Origin: Stutzerimonas stutzeri
GTDB lineage: Bacteria > Pseudomonadota > Gammaproteobacteria > Pseudomonadales > Pseudomonadaceae
DNA length: 64,000 bases
NCBI GenBank assembly: GCA_019056435.1
Contig: CP077641.1
Span: 2,914,001 to 2,978,000, forward strand
Direction: 5' to 3'
Numbering within the stretch: position 1 is the stretch's first letter; each line of letters begins with the position of its first letter. Shown in pieces: positions 1-8,505 of the stretch. Made by a program: the position numbers and the translations under genes. The notes under the pieces were generated by a model. That model ran no database searches, had not been told where the DNA came from, and was given only the letters and a program-made list of their open reading frames with translations.

Positions 1-1388
1 CTGACGCGGCGTTCTGAGTTGGTGACGGTGCCTTCCTTTTCGCCCCAGCTGGCCGCAGGTAACAAAAGATCGGCATAGCGGCAGGTTTCGGTGGTGGCAA
101 AGGCTTCCTGAACCACCACGAAAGGGCAGGTCGCCAGTGCCTCGTGAATGCTGTGCTGGTCGGGCATGGATTGAGCGGGATTGGTGCAGGCGATCCACAG
201 CGCCTTGACCTTGCCACCACGGACCGCCTCGAACAGCTCGATGGCGGAGAGGCCCGGTGTGTCGGGCAATGCCGACACCCCCAATACTCGGCAACTTCGC
301 CGCGGTGTGCGGCGTTGCCGGCCTCGCGATGTCCGGGGAGGAGGTTGGACAGGCTGCCGGTTTCACGGCCGCCCATGGCGTTGGGTTGGCCGGTGAGCGA
401 GAAGGGGCCGGCGCCGGGCTTGCCGATCTGCCCGGTGGCCAGATGCAGGTTGATCAGGGCGCTGTTCTTGGCACTACCGGCAGTGGACTGATTCACGCCC
501 ATGCACCAGAGCGAAAGAAATCCTTGTGCCGTACCGATCATGCGCGCGCAGCGCTGCAGCTGCTCTATCCCGATGCCGCATAGCTCAGCCACCATGGCCG
601 GGTTGTAGTCGCGCACCGTCCGTTTCAGCTCGTCGAAGCCGTCGGTGTGGGCCTCGACGAAGTCGCGGTCGATCCAGCCTTCCCAGAGCAGGATGTGCAG
701 GATGCCGTGAAACAGGGCGACATCGGTCCCGGGCAGGATCGGCAAATGCAGGTCCGCCAGGTCACAGGTGTCGGTGCGGCGCGGGTCGACGACGATGACC
801 TTCATCTCGGGGCGTTTCGCCTTGGCTTCCTCGAGGCGGCGGAACAGGACCGGATGCGCATAGGCCATGTTGCTGCCCACGATCAGCAGGCAGTCACTCA
901 GTTCGATATCTTCGTAACTGCAGGGGAGGGGCGTCGGCACCGAGGCTGCGCTTGTAGCCGACCACGGCGGAGGACATGCACAGCCGCGAGTTCGAGTCGA
1001 TGTTGTTGGTGCCGACCAGCGCCCGGGCGAGCTTGTTGAAGGCGTAGTAGTCCTCGGTCAGCAACTGGCCGGAGATATAGAACGCGACGCTGTCCGGGCC
1101 GTGCTCGGCAATGGTGTCGGCGAAGACCTTGGCGGCGTGGTCCAGGGCGCTGTCCCAGCCTGTACGGGCGCGGGCCAGCCCCTTGCCCAGGCGCAGCTCG
1201 GGGTACAGGGCGCGGGCGTCAAGGTCGCCCGTGAGGTGCAGGGTCGAACCCTTGCTGCACAGCTTGCCGAAGTTGGCGGGGTGGTTCGGGTCGCCGACGA
1301 CATCGAGGATATGCGCACCGTCGTGCTCGATCAGCACGCCGCAGCCCACACCGCAGTAGCAACAGGTCGAGGCGGTTGTCTGGCGCAT
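1..1388 (-). CDS. nasC: Assimilatory nitrate reductase catalytic subunit, partial, two frameshifts
   Basis: This is the molybdenum enzyme that reduces nitrate to nitrite in the cytoplasm. The N-terminus shows the [4Fe-4S] cysteine pattern CCYCGVGC followed about 27 residues later by KLCSKG, as in NarB/NasA/NapA-type reductases. The start at 1388 has AGGAGA seven bases upstream and lies 35 bp after nirD, so it is the third gene of the nirB-nirD-nasC operon. The 3' end runs off the window. The frame breaks twice: an extra C in the minus-strand C run at 923-926 and a missing G in the run at 278-282. Correcting both gives continuous reductase-like sequence, including stretches such as GQPNAMGGRETGSLSN typical of the family. 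The name follows Pseudomonas usage, where nasA is the transporter. Confidence 0.9.
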
Positions 1389-1423
1389 GCAGTCGTCTCC
1401 TGGCCGTTCGTTCATGGGGCGCC

Positions 1424-1750
1424 TCAGGCGCATTCGGCGGCGTCGTTCAGCGAAAGCAGCACGCGACCGTTCTCGACGCGCGCTTCGTGGCGGTGCGTGC
1501 AGCCGACATCGGGCGCGACGGCTTCACCGCTGTCCAGGTTGATCTGCCAGTTATGCAGCGGGCAGGCGACCTGCTTGCCGTAGACGATGCCCTGCGACAG
1601 CGGCCCGCCCTTGTGTGGGCAGCGGTCATCGAGGGCAAACACCTGATCGTCGGCGGTACGGAACACCGCGATGTCACCCTTCGGGCCGGCGACGACACGT
1701 GCGCCGAGGGGGTTGATGTCGTCCAGTGAGCAGATGTCGAACCATTTCAT
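1424..1750 (-). CDS. nirD: Nitrite reductase (NADH) small subunit NirD
   Basis: The 108-residue product is the small Rieske-like subunit of the cytoplasmic assimilatory NADH-nitrite reductase, partner of NirB. It keeps both halves of a Rieske [2Fe-2S] signature, CPHKGGPL and CPLHNWQ (CxH and CxxH), which some NirD proteins have lost. I chose the ATG at 1750 (MKWFDICSL) because homology begins there and GAGGAAACAGCC precedes it; an upstream in-frame start at 1792 would add 14 unrelated residues. It lies about 210 bp downstream of nirB, with repeat palindromes in the gap, and 35 bp before nasC. Confidence 0.93.
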   Translation of the reverse strand: MKWFDICSLDDINPLGARVVAGPKGDIAVFRTADDQVFALDDRCPHKGGPLSQGIVYGKQVACPLHNWQINLDSGEAVAPDVGCTHRHEARVENGRVLLSLNDAAECA

Positions 1751-1805
1751 GGCTGTTTCCTCGCAATTCGGTTGATCGAGTGGCTGTTCCATTCGGGCTG
1801 TATTC

Positions 1806-1945
1806 CCTGCGAAATACCGGGCGAATTGATTCGCCCCTATATGGCCGTGATCTGGTCATGGCATCTTCTGGCAACCACGCCGGAGCGCTTCTGTAGGGGC
1901 GAATTCATTCGCCCTTCGTTAGCTCAACTAGGCGAATAAATTCGC
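1806..1945. repeat. Cluster of three GGGGCGAAT-N2-ATTCGCC palindromes between nirB and nirD
   Basis: Three imperfect palindromes with core GGCGAAT/ATTCGCC, two flanked by the extension GTAGGGG/CCCCTA, occur at about 1808-1841, 1893-1913 and 1930-1948. They lie inside the untranslated gap of the nirB-nirD-nasC unit. The same unit is tandemly repeated at 14512-14943, so this is a dispersed REP-like family. Each copy can fold into a hairpin in RNA from either strand. Effects on message stability or termination are inferred. Confidence 0.7.
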
Positions 1946-1959
1946 CCCAACACGGATCG

Positions 1960-4410
1960 TTACGCGGGCTCGATCTGAGTCAGCTGGATCGTTTCGTACT
2001 CTTTTCTCAGCGATTGCTCGGCGATGGCTCTCTTCCAGCCGTCGCCCTCGAAGCTCAGCGAGAACATCAACCGCTGGGCCAGGGCCTTGCGCCGGGGCTC
2101 GTCTTCCAGAACCGCCTTCTTGATGTAGTCCAGGCCGACGCGCTGCAGGTAATGCACGGTGCGTTCGAGGTAGAAGCCCTCCTCGCGGTAGAGCTGCAGA
2201 AAGGCGAAGCTGTATTCGGCCACGTCTTCGGCCGTTTGCACCTTGACGAAAAACTCGCCGGCTTCGGTCTTGATGCCGCCGTTGCCCCCGATGTAGAGCT
2301 CCCAGCCTGAATCCACACCGATTATGCCGACGTCCTTGATGCCGGATTCGGCGCAGTTGCGCGGGCAGGCCGAGACGGCGAGCTTGACCTTGTGCGGCGA
2401 GTACATGCCGAACAGGGCCTTCTCCAGGTCGATGCCCAGTTGGGTCGAATTCTGAGTGCCGAAGCGGCAGAATTCCTTGCCGACGCAGGTCTTGACGGTG
2501 CGGATGGACTTGCCGTACGCATGACCGTCCGGCATGTCCAGGTCCTGCCAGACCTTGGGCAGGTCGTCCTTGCGAATGCCGAGCAGATCGATGCGCTGTC
2601 CGCCGGTGACCTTGACCATGGGCACCTGATATTTGTCGACGACATCGGCGATGCGGCGCAGCTCGGCCGCATTGGTGACCCCGCCGAACATGCGTGGCAC
2701 CACCGAGTAGGTGCCGTCTTTCTGGATGTTGGCGTGGGCCCGCTCGTTGATGAAGCGCGACTGCGGGTCGTCCTTCGCCTCGCCCGGCCATGAGGAGATC
2801 AGGTAGTAGTTCAAGGCCGGGCGGCAGGTGGCGCAGCCGTTCGGTGTGCGCCATTCCATGAAGGCCATGGCGGCCGGGATGCTGGTCAGGTGGTGGTCGA
2901 CGATGGCCTTGCGGACCTGGCCATGGTTGAGCTCGCTGCAGCCGCAAATGGCTTTTTCGCTCTTGGGCTTGACGTCTGCGGCGCCGCCGACGGTGCTCAT
3001 CAGGATCTGCTCCACCAGCCCGGCGCAGGAACCGCACGAACTGGCGGCCTTGGTGTGCTTTTTCACGTCATCCACGGAGAACAGGCCGTGTTCCTGAATC
3101 GCCTTGACGATGGTGCCCTTGCAGACGCCATTGCAGCCGCAGACCTCCATGTCGTCGGCCATGGCCATGGCCTTGTTCTGGCCCTGGTGGCCGGTGTCGC
3201 CAATGGCGCCTTCGCCGAACATGAGGTGATCGCGGATTTCGCTGATGTTGTGGCCTTCGCGTACCTGGCGGAAATACCAGCCACCATCGGCGGTGTCGCC
3301 GTAGAGGCAGGCACCGACGAGAACGTCATCCTTGATCACCAGCTTCTTGTATACGCCGCCGATGGGATCGGAGAGGGTGATCGTCTCGGTGCCTTCGCCA
3401 CCGAGGAAATCGCCGGCGGAGAACAGGTCGATACCGGTGACCTTGAGCTTGGTCGAGGTCACCGAGCCCAGGTATCGGGAGAAGCCGAGCATGGCCAGGT
3501 GGTTGGCGCAGACCTTGGCCTGTTCGAACAGCGGCGCGACCAGGCCATAGGCCGTGCCACGGTGGTTGGCGCATTCGCCTACGGCGTAGATGCGCGGATC
3601 GTATGTCTGCAAGGTGTCGTTGACGAGAATGCCGCGGTTGCACGGTAGTCCGGCCTTCTCCGCCAGCTCGCTGTTGGGTCGGATTCCGGCTGCCATGACC
3701 ACCAGGTCGGCATCGATCATCTCGCCATCGGCGAAGCGCACGGCCTTGACCCTTCCTTCGTCGTTGCCGATCAGTTCGGCCGTCTGCTTCTTCATCTTGA
3801 AGGTCAGGCCGCGCTCTTCCAGCGCCCCCTGCAGCAGGGCGCCGGCGGTCTTGTCGAGCTGGCGCTCCATCGGCCATTCGCCGATGTGCACCACGGTCAC
3901 CTCCATGCCGCGTACCTTCAGGCCATTGGCAGCCTCCAGCCCGAGCAGCCCGCCGCCGATGACCACCGCGTGTTTGTGGGTTCGGGCCGCTTCCATCATT
4001 GCTTCGGTGTCGGCAATGTCTCGATAGCCGATGACGCCGTCCAGGTCGTTGCCAGGAATCGGCAGGATGAAGGGCTTCGAGCCGGTGGCGATGAGCAGGC
4101 GGTCGTATTCGGCCTCGGTGCCATCCGCGGCGATAACGCGACGTTTGACCCGGTCGATCTCGACGACCTTGCGGTTTAGGAGCAGGTTGATGCCGTGTTC
4201 GGCGTACCAGTCGAGGTCGTTGAGTACGATTTCCTCGAAGGTCTGTTCGCCAGCCAACACCGGGGAGAGCAGGATGCGGTTGTAGTTCGGATGGGGTTCA
4301 GCGCCGAATACCGTGATGTCGTAGAGCTCCGGGGCGAGCTTGAGCAGCTCCTCGAGGGTGCGTACCCCGGCCATGCCATTGCCGATCATCACCAGTCTGA
4401 GTTTCTTCAT
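1960..4410 (-). CDS. nirB: Nitrite reductase (NADH) large subunit NirB
   Basis: The 816-residue cytoplasmic enzyme reduces nitrite to ammonium with NADH. The N-terminal half is an FAD/NAD pyridine nucleotide-disulfide oxidoreductase, with dinucleotide motifs near residues 6 and 147 (VVIGGGLLGLEAA). BFD-like [2Fe-2S] segments follow near residue 424 (CGCNGVCKG...CGSCAG) and 488 (CGCSELN). The C-terminal siroheme/[4Fe-4S] domain carries CVGKEFC near residue 640 and CPRNC near residue 682. The start at 4410 (MKKLRLVMIGNGMAG) has GGAG upstream; the open frame extends further but crosses the leader terminator and cannot be coding. Expression is predicted from the sigma-54 promoter and NasT-type leader just upstream. 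Confidence 0.96.
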   Translation of the reverse strand: MKKLRLVMIGNGMAGVRTLEELLKLAPELYDITVFGAEPHPNYNRILLSPVLAGEQTFEEIVLNDLDWYAEHGINLLLNRKVVEIDRVKRRVIAADGTEAEYDRLLIATGSKPFILPIPGNDLDGVIGYRDIADTEAMMEAARTHKHAVVIGGGLLGLEAANGLKVRGMEVTVVHIGEWPMERQLDKTAGALLQGALEERGLTFKMKKQTAELIGNDEGRVKAVRFADGEMIDADLVVMAAGIRPNSELAEKAGLPCNRGILVNDTLQTYDPRIYAVGECANHRGTAYGLVAPLFEQAKVCANHLAMLGFSRYLGSVTSTKLKVTGIDLFSAGDFLGGEGTETITLSDPIGGVYKKLVIKDDVLVGACLYGDTADGGWYFRQVREGHNISEIRDHLMFGEGAIGDTGHQGQNKAMAMADDMEVCGCNGVCKGTIVKAIQEHGLFSVDDVKKHTKAASSCGSCAGLVEQILMSTVGGAADVKPKSEKAICGCSELNHGQVRKAIVDHHLTSIPAAMAFMEWRTPNGCATCRPALNYYLISSWPGEAKDDPQSRFINERAHANIQKDGTYSVVPRMFGGVTNAAELRRIADVVDKYQVPMVKVTGGQRIDLLGIRKDDLPKVWQDLDMPDGHAYGKSIRTVKTCVGKEFCRFGTQNSTQLGIDLEKALFGMYSPHKVKLAVSACPRNCAESGIKDVGIIGVDSGWELYIGGNGGIKTEAGEFFVKVQTAEDVAEYSFAFLQLYREEGFYLERTVHYLQRVGLDYIKKAVLEDEPRRKALAQRLMFSLSFEGDGWKRAIAEQSLRKEYETIQLTQIEPA

Positions 4411-4471
4411 GCCGTTCTCCGCGCCGGGCCAGGTCCTGTCACCGCCTGGCCATGCTTCTGAATCCAACAAC

Positions 4472-4560
4472 GAAAAAGGCGTCCCACCGGTTACCCGGTG
4501 AGGACGCCTTTGTCCTGCCTTCCGTATTCGGAGCCCGACCCTCCACGTTGAAGGTCCGGC
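4472..4560 (-). promoter_or_regulatory. NasT/ANTAR-responsive antitermination leader of nirBD (NalA-like)
   Basis: Read on the minus strand, hairpin P1 (4537-4556) is GACCTTC-AACGTG-GAGGGTC and hairpin P2 (4501-4516) is AGGAC-AAAGGC-GTCCT. Both have hexaloops with A at position 1 and G at position 4, the hallmark of RNA recognised by ANTAR proteins. The 3' arm of P2 is reused by an intrinsic terminator (4472-4509, GGCGTCC...GGACGCC then TTTTTCGTT), so P2 and the terminator exclude each other. In P. aeruginosa the nirBD leader behaves this way and its terminated RNA is called NalA. NasT is encoded at 14951-15529. That it binds here is inference from structure. Confidence 0.88.
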
Positions 4561-4578
4561 TTGATGTGCGCAATGCAA

Positions 4579-4594
4579 TGCAGAGGCTGTGCCA
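4579..4594 (-). promoter_or_regulatory. Sigma-54 promoter of nirBD
   Basis: The minus strand reads TGGCACAGCCTCTGCA, with the conserved GG and GC dinucleotides at the correct -24/-12 separation. It lies 18 bp upstream of leader hairpin P1, so transcription would begin just before the hairpins. RpoN dependence implies an NtrC-type activator. The same arrangement recurs at 8388 and 14268. Confidence 0.8.
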
Positions 4595-4682
4595 AGGTGC
4601 CGACGGGCCCATTTCATGCGGTCTCGGCCTGAATCATATCCCCTGGGTGTGCCTTGTCCTGCACTCATATGAAGCGCGTCGC

Positions 4683-4695
4683 GCACCCCTGGTGC
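4683..4695. promoter_or_regulatory. Candidate NtrC-type enhancer palindrome
   Basis: The dyad GCACC-CCT-GGTGC lies about 90 bp upstream of the nirB -24 element. The half sites match the NtrC consensus (GCACC...GGTGC), but the spacing is 3 rather than 7 bases, so this is only a candidate. Confidence 0.3.
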
Positions 4696-4731
4696 AGTCG
4701 CGAGCCGGTTCGGCGGTAACTGGGCGTTGAC

Positions 4732-4751
4732 AGCCGCCGTGCGGCTTTTTT
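4732..4751 (+). terminator. Orphan intrinsic terminator on the plus strand
   Basis: A perfect six-pair stem AGCCGC-CGT-GCGGCT is followed by a T tract, in plus-strand orientation. No plus-strand gene lies upstream; only the divergent nirB promoter region does. It could end a small RNA transcribed from about 4600-4730, or block transcription into the next gene. Confidence 0.5.
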
Positions 4752-4890
4752 ATCGTTTCGCCCCATGCGCCGATTTAGTCAGCTACTTGCGGGGCGCCGG
4801 GAGCCGAAGGCTTCGAAATACCGCTAAAGCGCTGGTTCGGTGTCGCCTCCCACCGCTGCCCAGCGGAATCCTCGAGGCGGGATCCTTCCC

Positions 4891-5202
4891 ATGACTGCAT
4901 TGCAACGCGCTCCTCTACGCCTGGCCCCGATCACCAGTGGGCTGGTTCGCAGCAATCCGAAAATCCTGCTTGCCGGCAATCACCAGCCGTCGCTGTTGCG
5001 TTATCTGGACGGCTGGTCGCGGCGTGGCTGCAAGCCGCGGGCTTTCCTCGTCCAGTTCACGGGGGCGGACGAATCGCTGAAGCATTTCGCCTCGAATAGC
5101 TTCGACCTCGCGGTGGTTCAGGCCCCCTCTCGTGAACATCTCGAGGCGTGCGTGCAGGAGCTGACGCGGGTGGCGCGGCAGGGGTTGATCGTACGCCGCT
5201 GA
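4891..5202 (+). CDS. Hypothetical protein
   Basis: This frame encodes 103 residues and converges on the PP2C/kinase gene, leaving a 7 bp gap. The start at 4891 (MTALQRAPLRLAP) has AGGCGGG upstream; an earlier start at 4840 is possible. I recognise no family. The sequence has no signal peptide or membrane segment. Its middle (KILLAGNHQPSLLRYL, then SFDLAVVQAPSREHL) alternates hydrophobic strands and helices in a way that vaguely recalls a small Rossmann-like or receiver-like fold. Codon use is in line with the neighbouring genes. Confidence 0.5.
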   Translation: MTALQRAPLRLAPITSGLVRSNPKILLAGNHQPSLLRYLDGWSRRGCKPRAFLVQFTGADESLKHFASNSFDLAVVQAPSREHLEACVQELTRVARQGLIVRR

Positions 5203-5209
5203 GTGCGCC

Positions 5210-6883
5210 TCAACCGCCCTTGGCGAGCCAGACCAGCAGTCCCAGGTTCAGCAACAGCGAGCACAGTGCCAGTGCGCGCCAGACCTTCAAGGGTTCGCGC
5301 TCGAGCAATGGTCGCGGCGGCGCATGGCTGGCCAGCCGCTCACCCTGTTCAAGCGCCAGCAACCACTCCTCTGCGGTTTCGAAGCGCTGCTGGGGGTCGA
5401 CCGCGACGGCTCGCCTGAGCAGTTCATCCAGCCATTGCGGCAGGTCGGGCCGATAGCGGCTGGCCGGCACGGCATTGCCGAAGCGCGGTCGCTGGAAGGC
5501 TTCGACCTCGCCGTAGGGGAAATGGCCGCTGAGCAGGTAATAGAGCGTGACGGCGGCGGCGTAGAGGTCCTGCTCCCGGCTTGGCGCAGCGCCGGCGAAC
5601 GCCTCGGGTGCAATGTAACTGGGCGTGCCGGGCAGGTTGTGCGGCAAGTCCTGGGACAGCCCGGGGCAATAGGCCAGGCCGAAGTCGAGCAGGCGCAGCT
5701 CGCCGTCCTCATCCAGATGCAGGTTCTCCGGCTTGATGTCGCGGTGCAGGATATTGCGCCGATGCAGCATGCCAAGGGCGCGGATCAGGCGCGGCGCCAG
5801 TTCCATCCAGCCCGCCAGGGGCATCGGCCCCTGGCGGGTGAACCGCTCGGCGAGGGTTTCGCCGCGGTACTCACGTTGCACGTAGTACAGGTGCTGGCGC
5901 TGAGGCAGCCCATGAACTTCGGGAAAGGCGCGGCCAGCGACGCGCCGCAGGAACCATTCTTCCTGAAGGAGCGCCGGGCCGGCTTCGGGCTCGTCATGAC
6001 GGCTTGGCGGCAGGGTTTTCAGCAGCCAGCGTTGGGCATGTGCGTCGATGACGCGATACAGCATCGATTGCCGCGACTCGGCCAGCACGGCCTCGACGGT
6101 CCAGCCTTCGAAGACCTGTCCGGGGCGTAGGCGCGGGGGCAACGGCCAATCGGCGAGCTGCGCGAGCGAGTCGGCCAAGGCCGCTTCGGGCAACGCCTCG
6201 ACCCGCAGCAGCAGGGCGCTGGCATTGTCCTGGCTGCCGGTCTGGTGCGCGAGGTTGACCAGCGCACGCGCAGCGTTCGGCAGGTCCGGCTCGGCGCGCA
6301 GGATGTTCTGGATATCCCCCTCGGTGATGCTCGCCCAGACGCCGTCGCTGAGCAGCAGAAAGCACTCGCCCAGGCGAAGCTCGCCGTCGAGGTAGTCGAC
6401 CACCAGATGTTGGTCCAGCCCCATGGCGCGCTTGAGCACGTGCTGCATGTTCGGCTGTTCCCAGACGTGATCCTCGCTCAGCCGTTGCAGCACGCCATCG
6501 AACCACCGATACGCGCGGCAATCACCGACATGAGCGAGCGTGAAGCGACGGCCACGCAATACCAGCGCGGAGAGGGTCGTCAGCAGCGGCTGGCCACCAC
6601 CATTGGCCTGCAACCATCGGTTGTGTGCGACCAGCAGCCGGTCCAGCGATTGCGCCACCGTCCAGGTTTCGGGCGTGGCGTAGTAATCGGTCGCCAGAGC
6701 CTGCAAGGTGGCGCGTGCGGCGAGACCGCCATCGGCGCACTGACTGACCCCATCGGCAATTGCGAACAAGGCGCCCTTGCTCGCCATCAGCCCCGCCGTT
6801 GGTGTGACGATCCGCAGTGCATCCTGGTTTTCGTCACGCGGCCCGGTGGCGGAGGCCTCACCGAAGGAAAGGGTTAGGGGCAT
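5210..6883 (-). CDS. PP2C-family phosphatase fused to serine/threonine protein kinase
   Basis: The 557-residue protein joins opposing activities. Residues 1 to about 240 are a PP2C-type phosphatase (GPRDENQD, FAIADGVS, HVGDCRAY, LLLSDGVW). Residues about 275-520 are a Hanks-type kinase with lysine in LLKTLPP, catalytic loop HRDIKPENL, DFG in LLDFGLAY and an APE motif in YIAPEAF. A single C-terminal membrane helix (ALCSLLLNLGLLVWLA) anchors it with both domains cytoplasmic. The start at 6883 (MPLTLSFGEAS) precedes the phosphatase domain. It lies 74 bp downstream of nasA on the same strand and probably shares its message. The same pairing with nasA is known in other Pseudomonas. Its substrate is unknown; a role in nitrate uptake is inferred from context. 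Confidence 0.92.
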   Translation of the reverse strand: MPLTLSFGEASATGPRDENQDALRIVTPTAGLMASKGALFAIADGVSQCADGGLAARATLQALATDYYATPETWTVAQSLDRLLVAHNRWLQANGGGQPLLTTLSALVLRGRRFTLAHVGDCRAYRWFDGVLQRLSEDHVWEQPNMQHVLKRAMGLDQHLVVDYLDGELRLGECFLLLSDGVWASITEGDIQNILRAEPDLPNAARALVNLAHQTGSQDNASALLLRVEALPEAALADSLAQLADWPLPPRLRPGQVFEGWTVEAVLAESRQSMLYRVIDAHAQRWLLKTLPPSRHDEPEAGPALLQEEWFLRRVAGRAFPEVHGLPQRQHLYYVQREYRGETLAERFTRQGPMPLAGWMELAPRLIRALGMLHRRNILHRDIKPENLHLDEDGELRLLDFGLAYCPGLSQDLPHNLPGTPSYIAPEAFAGAAPSREQDLYAAAVTLYYLLSGHFPYGEVEAFQRPRFGNAVPASRYRPDLPQWLDELLRRAVAVDPQQRFETAEEWLLALEQGERLASHAPPRPLLEREPLKVWRALALCSLLLNLGLLVWLAKGG

Positions 6884-6957
6884 GGCACCGGTCCTTGAGG
6901 TCGCAGGCCATGCTCTGGGGCATGAATCTGCACCTTGGCTTTGGCTTGTAGCGGCTC

Positions 6958-8169
6958 TCAAACCCTGGCCGCCGTCATGGCCGCCGAGCCCCAGGTCGTT
7001 CTCCAGCGGCGCTTGACGCCCTGCAGCCCGAACCAGGCCAGTGCGCCGAGACTGGCGAACAGCCAGAGGCCTATCTGGTAGTCGCCGGTGGCCTGCTTGA
7101 CCGCGCCGAGGCCGGCCGTGAGGAGGAAGCCGCCGATCCCGCCGGCCATCCCGACCAGGCCGGTCATGACGCCGATCTCCTTGTTGAAGCGCTGAGGCAC
7201 CAGCTGGAATACCGCGCCATTACCCGCGCCGAGGCTGAGCATCGCCACCACGAATAGCGCCAGAGCGGCGGTCGAACTCGGCAGGTTGAAGCCGATCACG
7301 AAAAGGCAGATGGCCGCGACCGTGTACATCACCAACAGGGAACGGATGCCGCCGATGCGGTCGGCCAACGCACCGCCGAGGGGGCGCAGCAAACTACCGG
7401 CGAATACACAGGCCGCGGTGTAGTAACCGGCCTTGACCGGGTCGAAGGCGTATTGGTCATGAAAGTAGCCGGGCAGGGTACTGGCCAGGCCGAGGAAGCC
7501 ACCGAAGGTCACGCTGTAGAAGAACATGAACCACCAGCTGTCGCGATCGCCCAAGGCCTTCATGTAGTCGGCAAAGGATTTCGGGGCGGGGCGGTTGGGG
7601 GCGTTCCTGGCGAAACTGGCGAAGATGATCAGCGTGAGTACCAGCGGGATCAGCGCCAGGCCGAAGACGTTGGTCCAGCCGAACATCGTCGCCAGGACGG
7701 GCGCGAAAAGGGCCGCGAAGACGGTTCCGGAGTTGCCCGCACCGGCGATGCCCATGGCCTTGCCCTGATGCTGCGGCGGATACCACTGCGAGGCGAGCGG
7801 CAGCGCGACGGCAAAGGACGCGCCCGCCATGCCGAGGAACAGGCCCAGCAGCAGCGCTTGCTCGTAGCTGTGGATGCCGTTCAGCCAGGCGATGAAGAGC
7901 GCCGCGATCACCACGATCTGCCCGAACAGGCCGGCGGTTTTTGGCGAGGTCCGGTCGGCGAGCATGCCCAGCGCCAGGCGTAGCACGGCGCCGGAGAGGA
8001 TGGGCGTCGCCACCATGAAGGCGCGTTGCTGGGTGGTCAAGCCGAGGTCGGCGGCTATCTGCACGCCCATCGGGCCGAGCACGTACCAGACCATGAAACT
8101 CAGGTCGAAGTAGAGAAAGGCGGAGAAGAGTGTCGGCGTGTGACCGGCTTTCCAGAAACTCGTATTCAT
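6958..8169 (-). CDS. nasA: MFS nitrate/nitrite transporter (NNP family)
   Basis: This 403-residue inner-membrane protein imports nitrate for assimilation. It has about 12 hydrophobic helices and both NNP nitrate-signature motifs, AGAGNSGTVFAAL in the first half and LSLGAGNGAVFQL in the second. The start at 8169 (MNTSFWKAGHTPTLFSAFLYF) is preceded by GAGGTGTTCG; upstream in-frame codons run into the leader terminator. It is the first gene of a unit with the PP2C/kinase gene, under its own sigma-54 promoter and leader. The name follows Pseudomonas use of nasA for the transporter. Confidence 0.92.
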   Translation of the reverse strand: MNTSFWKAGHTPTLFSAFLYFDLSFMVWYVLGPMGVQIAADLGLTTQQRAFMVATPILSGAVLRLALGMLADRTSPKTAGLFGQIVVIAALFIAWLNGIHSYEQALLLGLFLGMAGASFAVALPLASQWYPPQHQGKAMGIAGAGNSGTVFAALFAPVLATMFGWTNVFGLALIPLVLTLIIFASFARNAPNRPAPKSFADYMKALGDRDSWWFMFFYSVTFGGFLGLASTLPGYFHDQYAFDPVKAGYYTAACVFAGSLLRPLGGALADRIGGIRSLLVMYTVAAICLFVIGFNLPSSTAALALFVVAMLSLGAGNGAVFQLVPQRFNKEIGVMTGLVGMAGGIGGFLLTAGLGAVKQATGDYQIGLWLFASLGALAWFGLQGVKRRWRTTWGSAAMTAARV

Positions 8170-8289
8170 CGAACACCTCACTAGACAAGTTGTACCGGCT
8201 CGCCTGGTGGCTGCCGGGGAATGCCGCGCTGCCGGACGGCAGCAGAATCCGTGCGGGAATGCCCGCGCCCCTGCTCGTTGGGGCCAAAC

Positions 8290-8373
8290 GAAAAAGGCGC
8301 CGCGAACCACCGTCTGTCTCGACGGGGCAACGCGACGCCTTTGTCATGTCTGTGAGTAACCGCCTTTGGCTAC
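8290..8373 (-). promoter_or_regulatory. NasT/ANTAR-responsive antitermination leader of nasA
   Basis: On the minus strand P1 (8356-8373) is GTAGCC-AAAGGC-GGTTAC, and P2 (8333-8346) is TGAC-AAAGGC-GTCG. Both have the AAAGGC hexaloop (A1, G4). P2 has only four pairs, one of them a wobble, so it is the weakest of the three P2 hairpins in this window. The terminator (8290-8339) pairs GGCGTCGCG with CGCGGCGCC around an inner hairpin and ends in TTTTTCGTTT. Control by NasT is inferred from structure. Confidence 0.85.
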
Positions 8374-8387
8374 TTGCCATTGCAGCA

Positions 8388-8403
8388 AGCAGAAGATGTG
8401 CCA
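8388..8403 (-). promoter_or_regulatory. Sigma-54 promoter of nasA
   Basis: The minus strand reads TGGCACATCTTCTGCT, with GG and GC at sigma-54 spacing. It lies 14 bp upstream of leader hairpin P1. The -24 half is identical to that of the nirBD promoter. Confidence 0.78.
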
Positions 8404-8505
8404 ACCGCAAGGACCGGGCGGCATGGGGGCTTTGGAGCCGGGCTACGGCTGGATGTGCTCAATGCGCGCGCAGCGGTGGTGCGTCGTGCATTGAAGTGGG
8501 GCGTG

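Noticed and set aside
4411..4686. N-terminal extension of nirB up to 4686
   Set aside because: The extension reads through the leader terminator and both hairpins. Homology and the ribosome site place the start at 4410.
8440..8500. An NtrC enhancer upstream of the nasA sigma-54 promoter
   Set aside because: Only isolated GGTGC/TGCAC half sites with wrong spacing are present. An activator site is expected but cannot be placed by eye.
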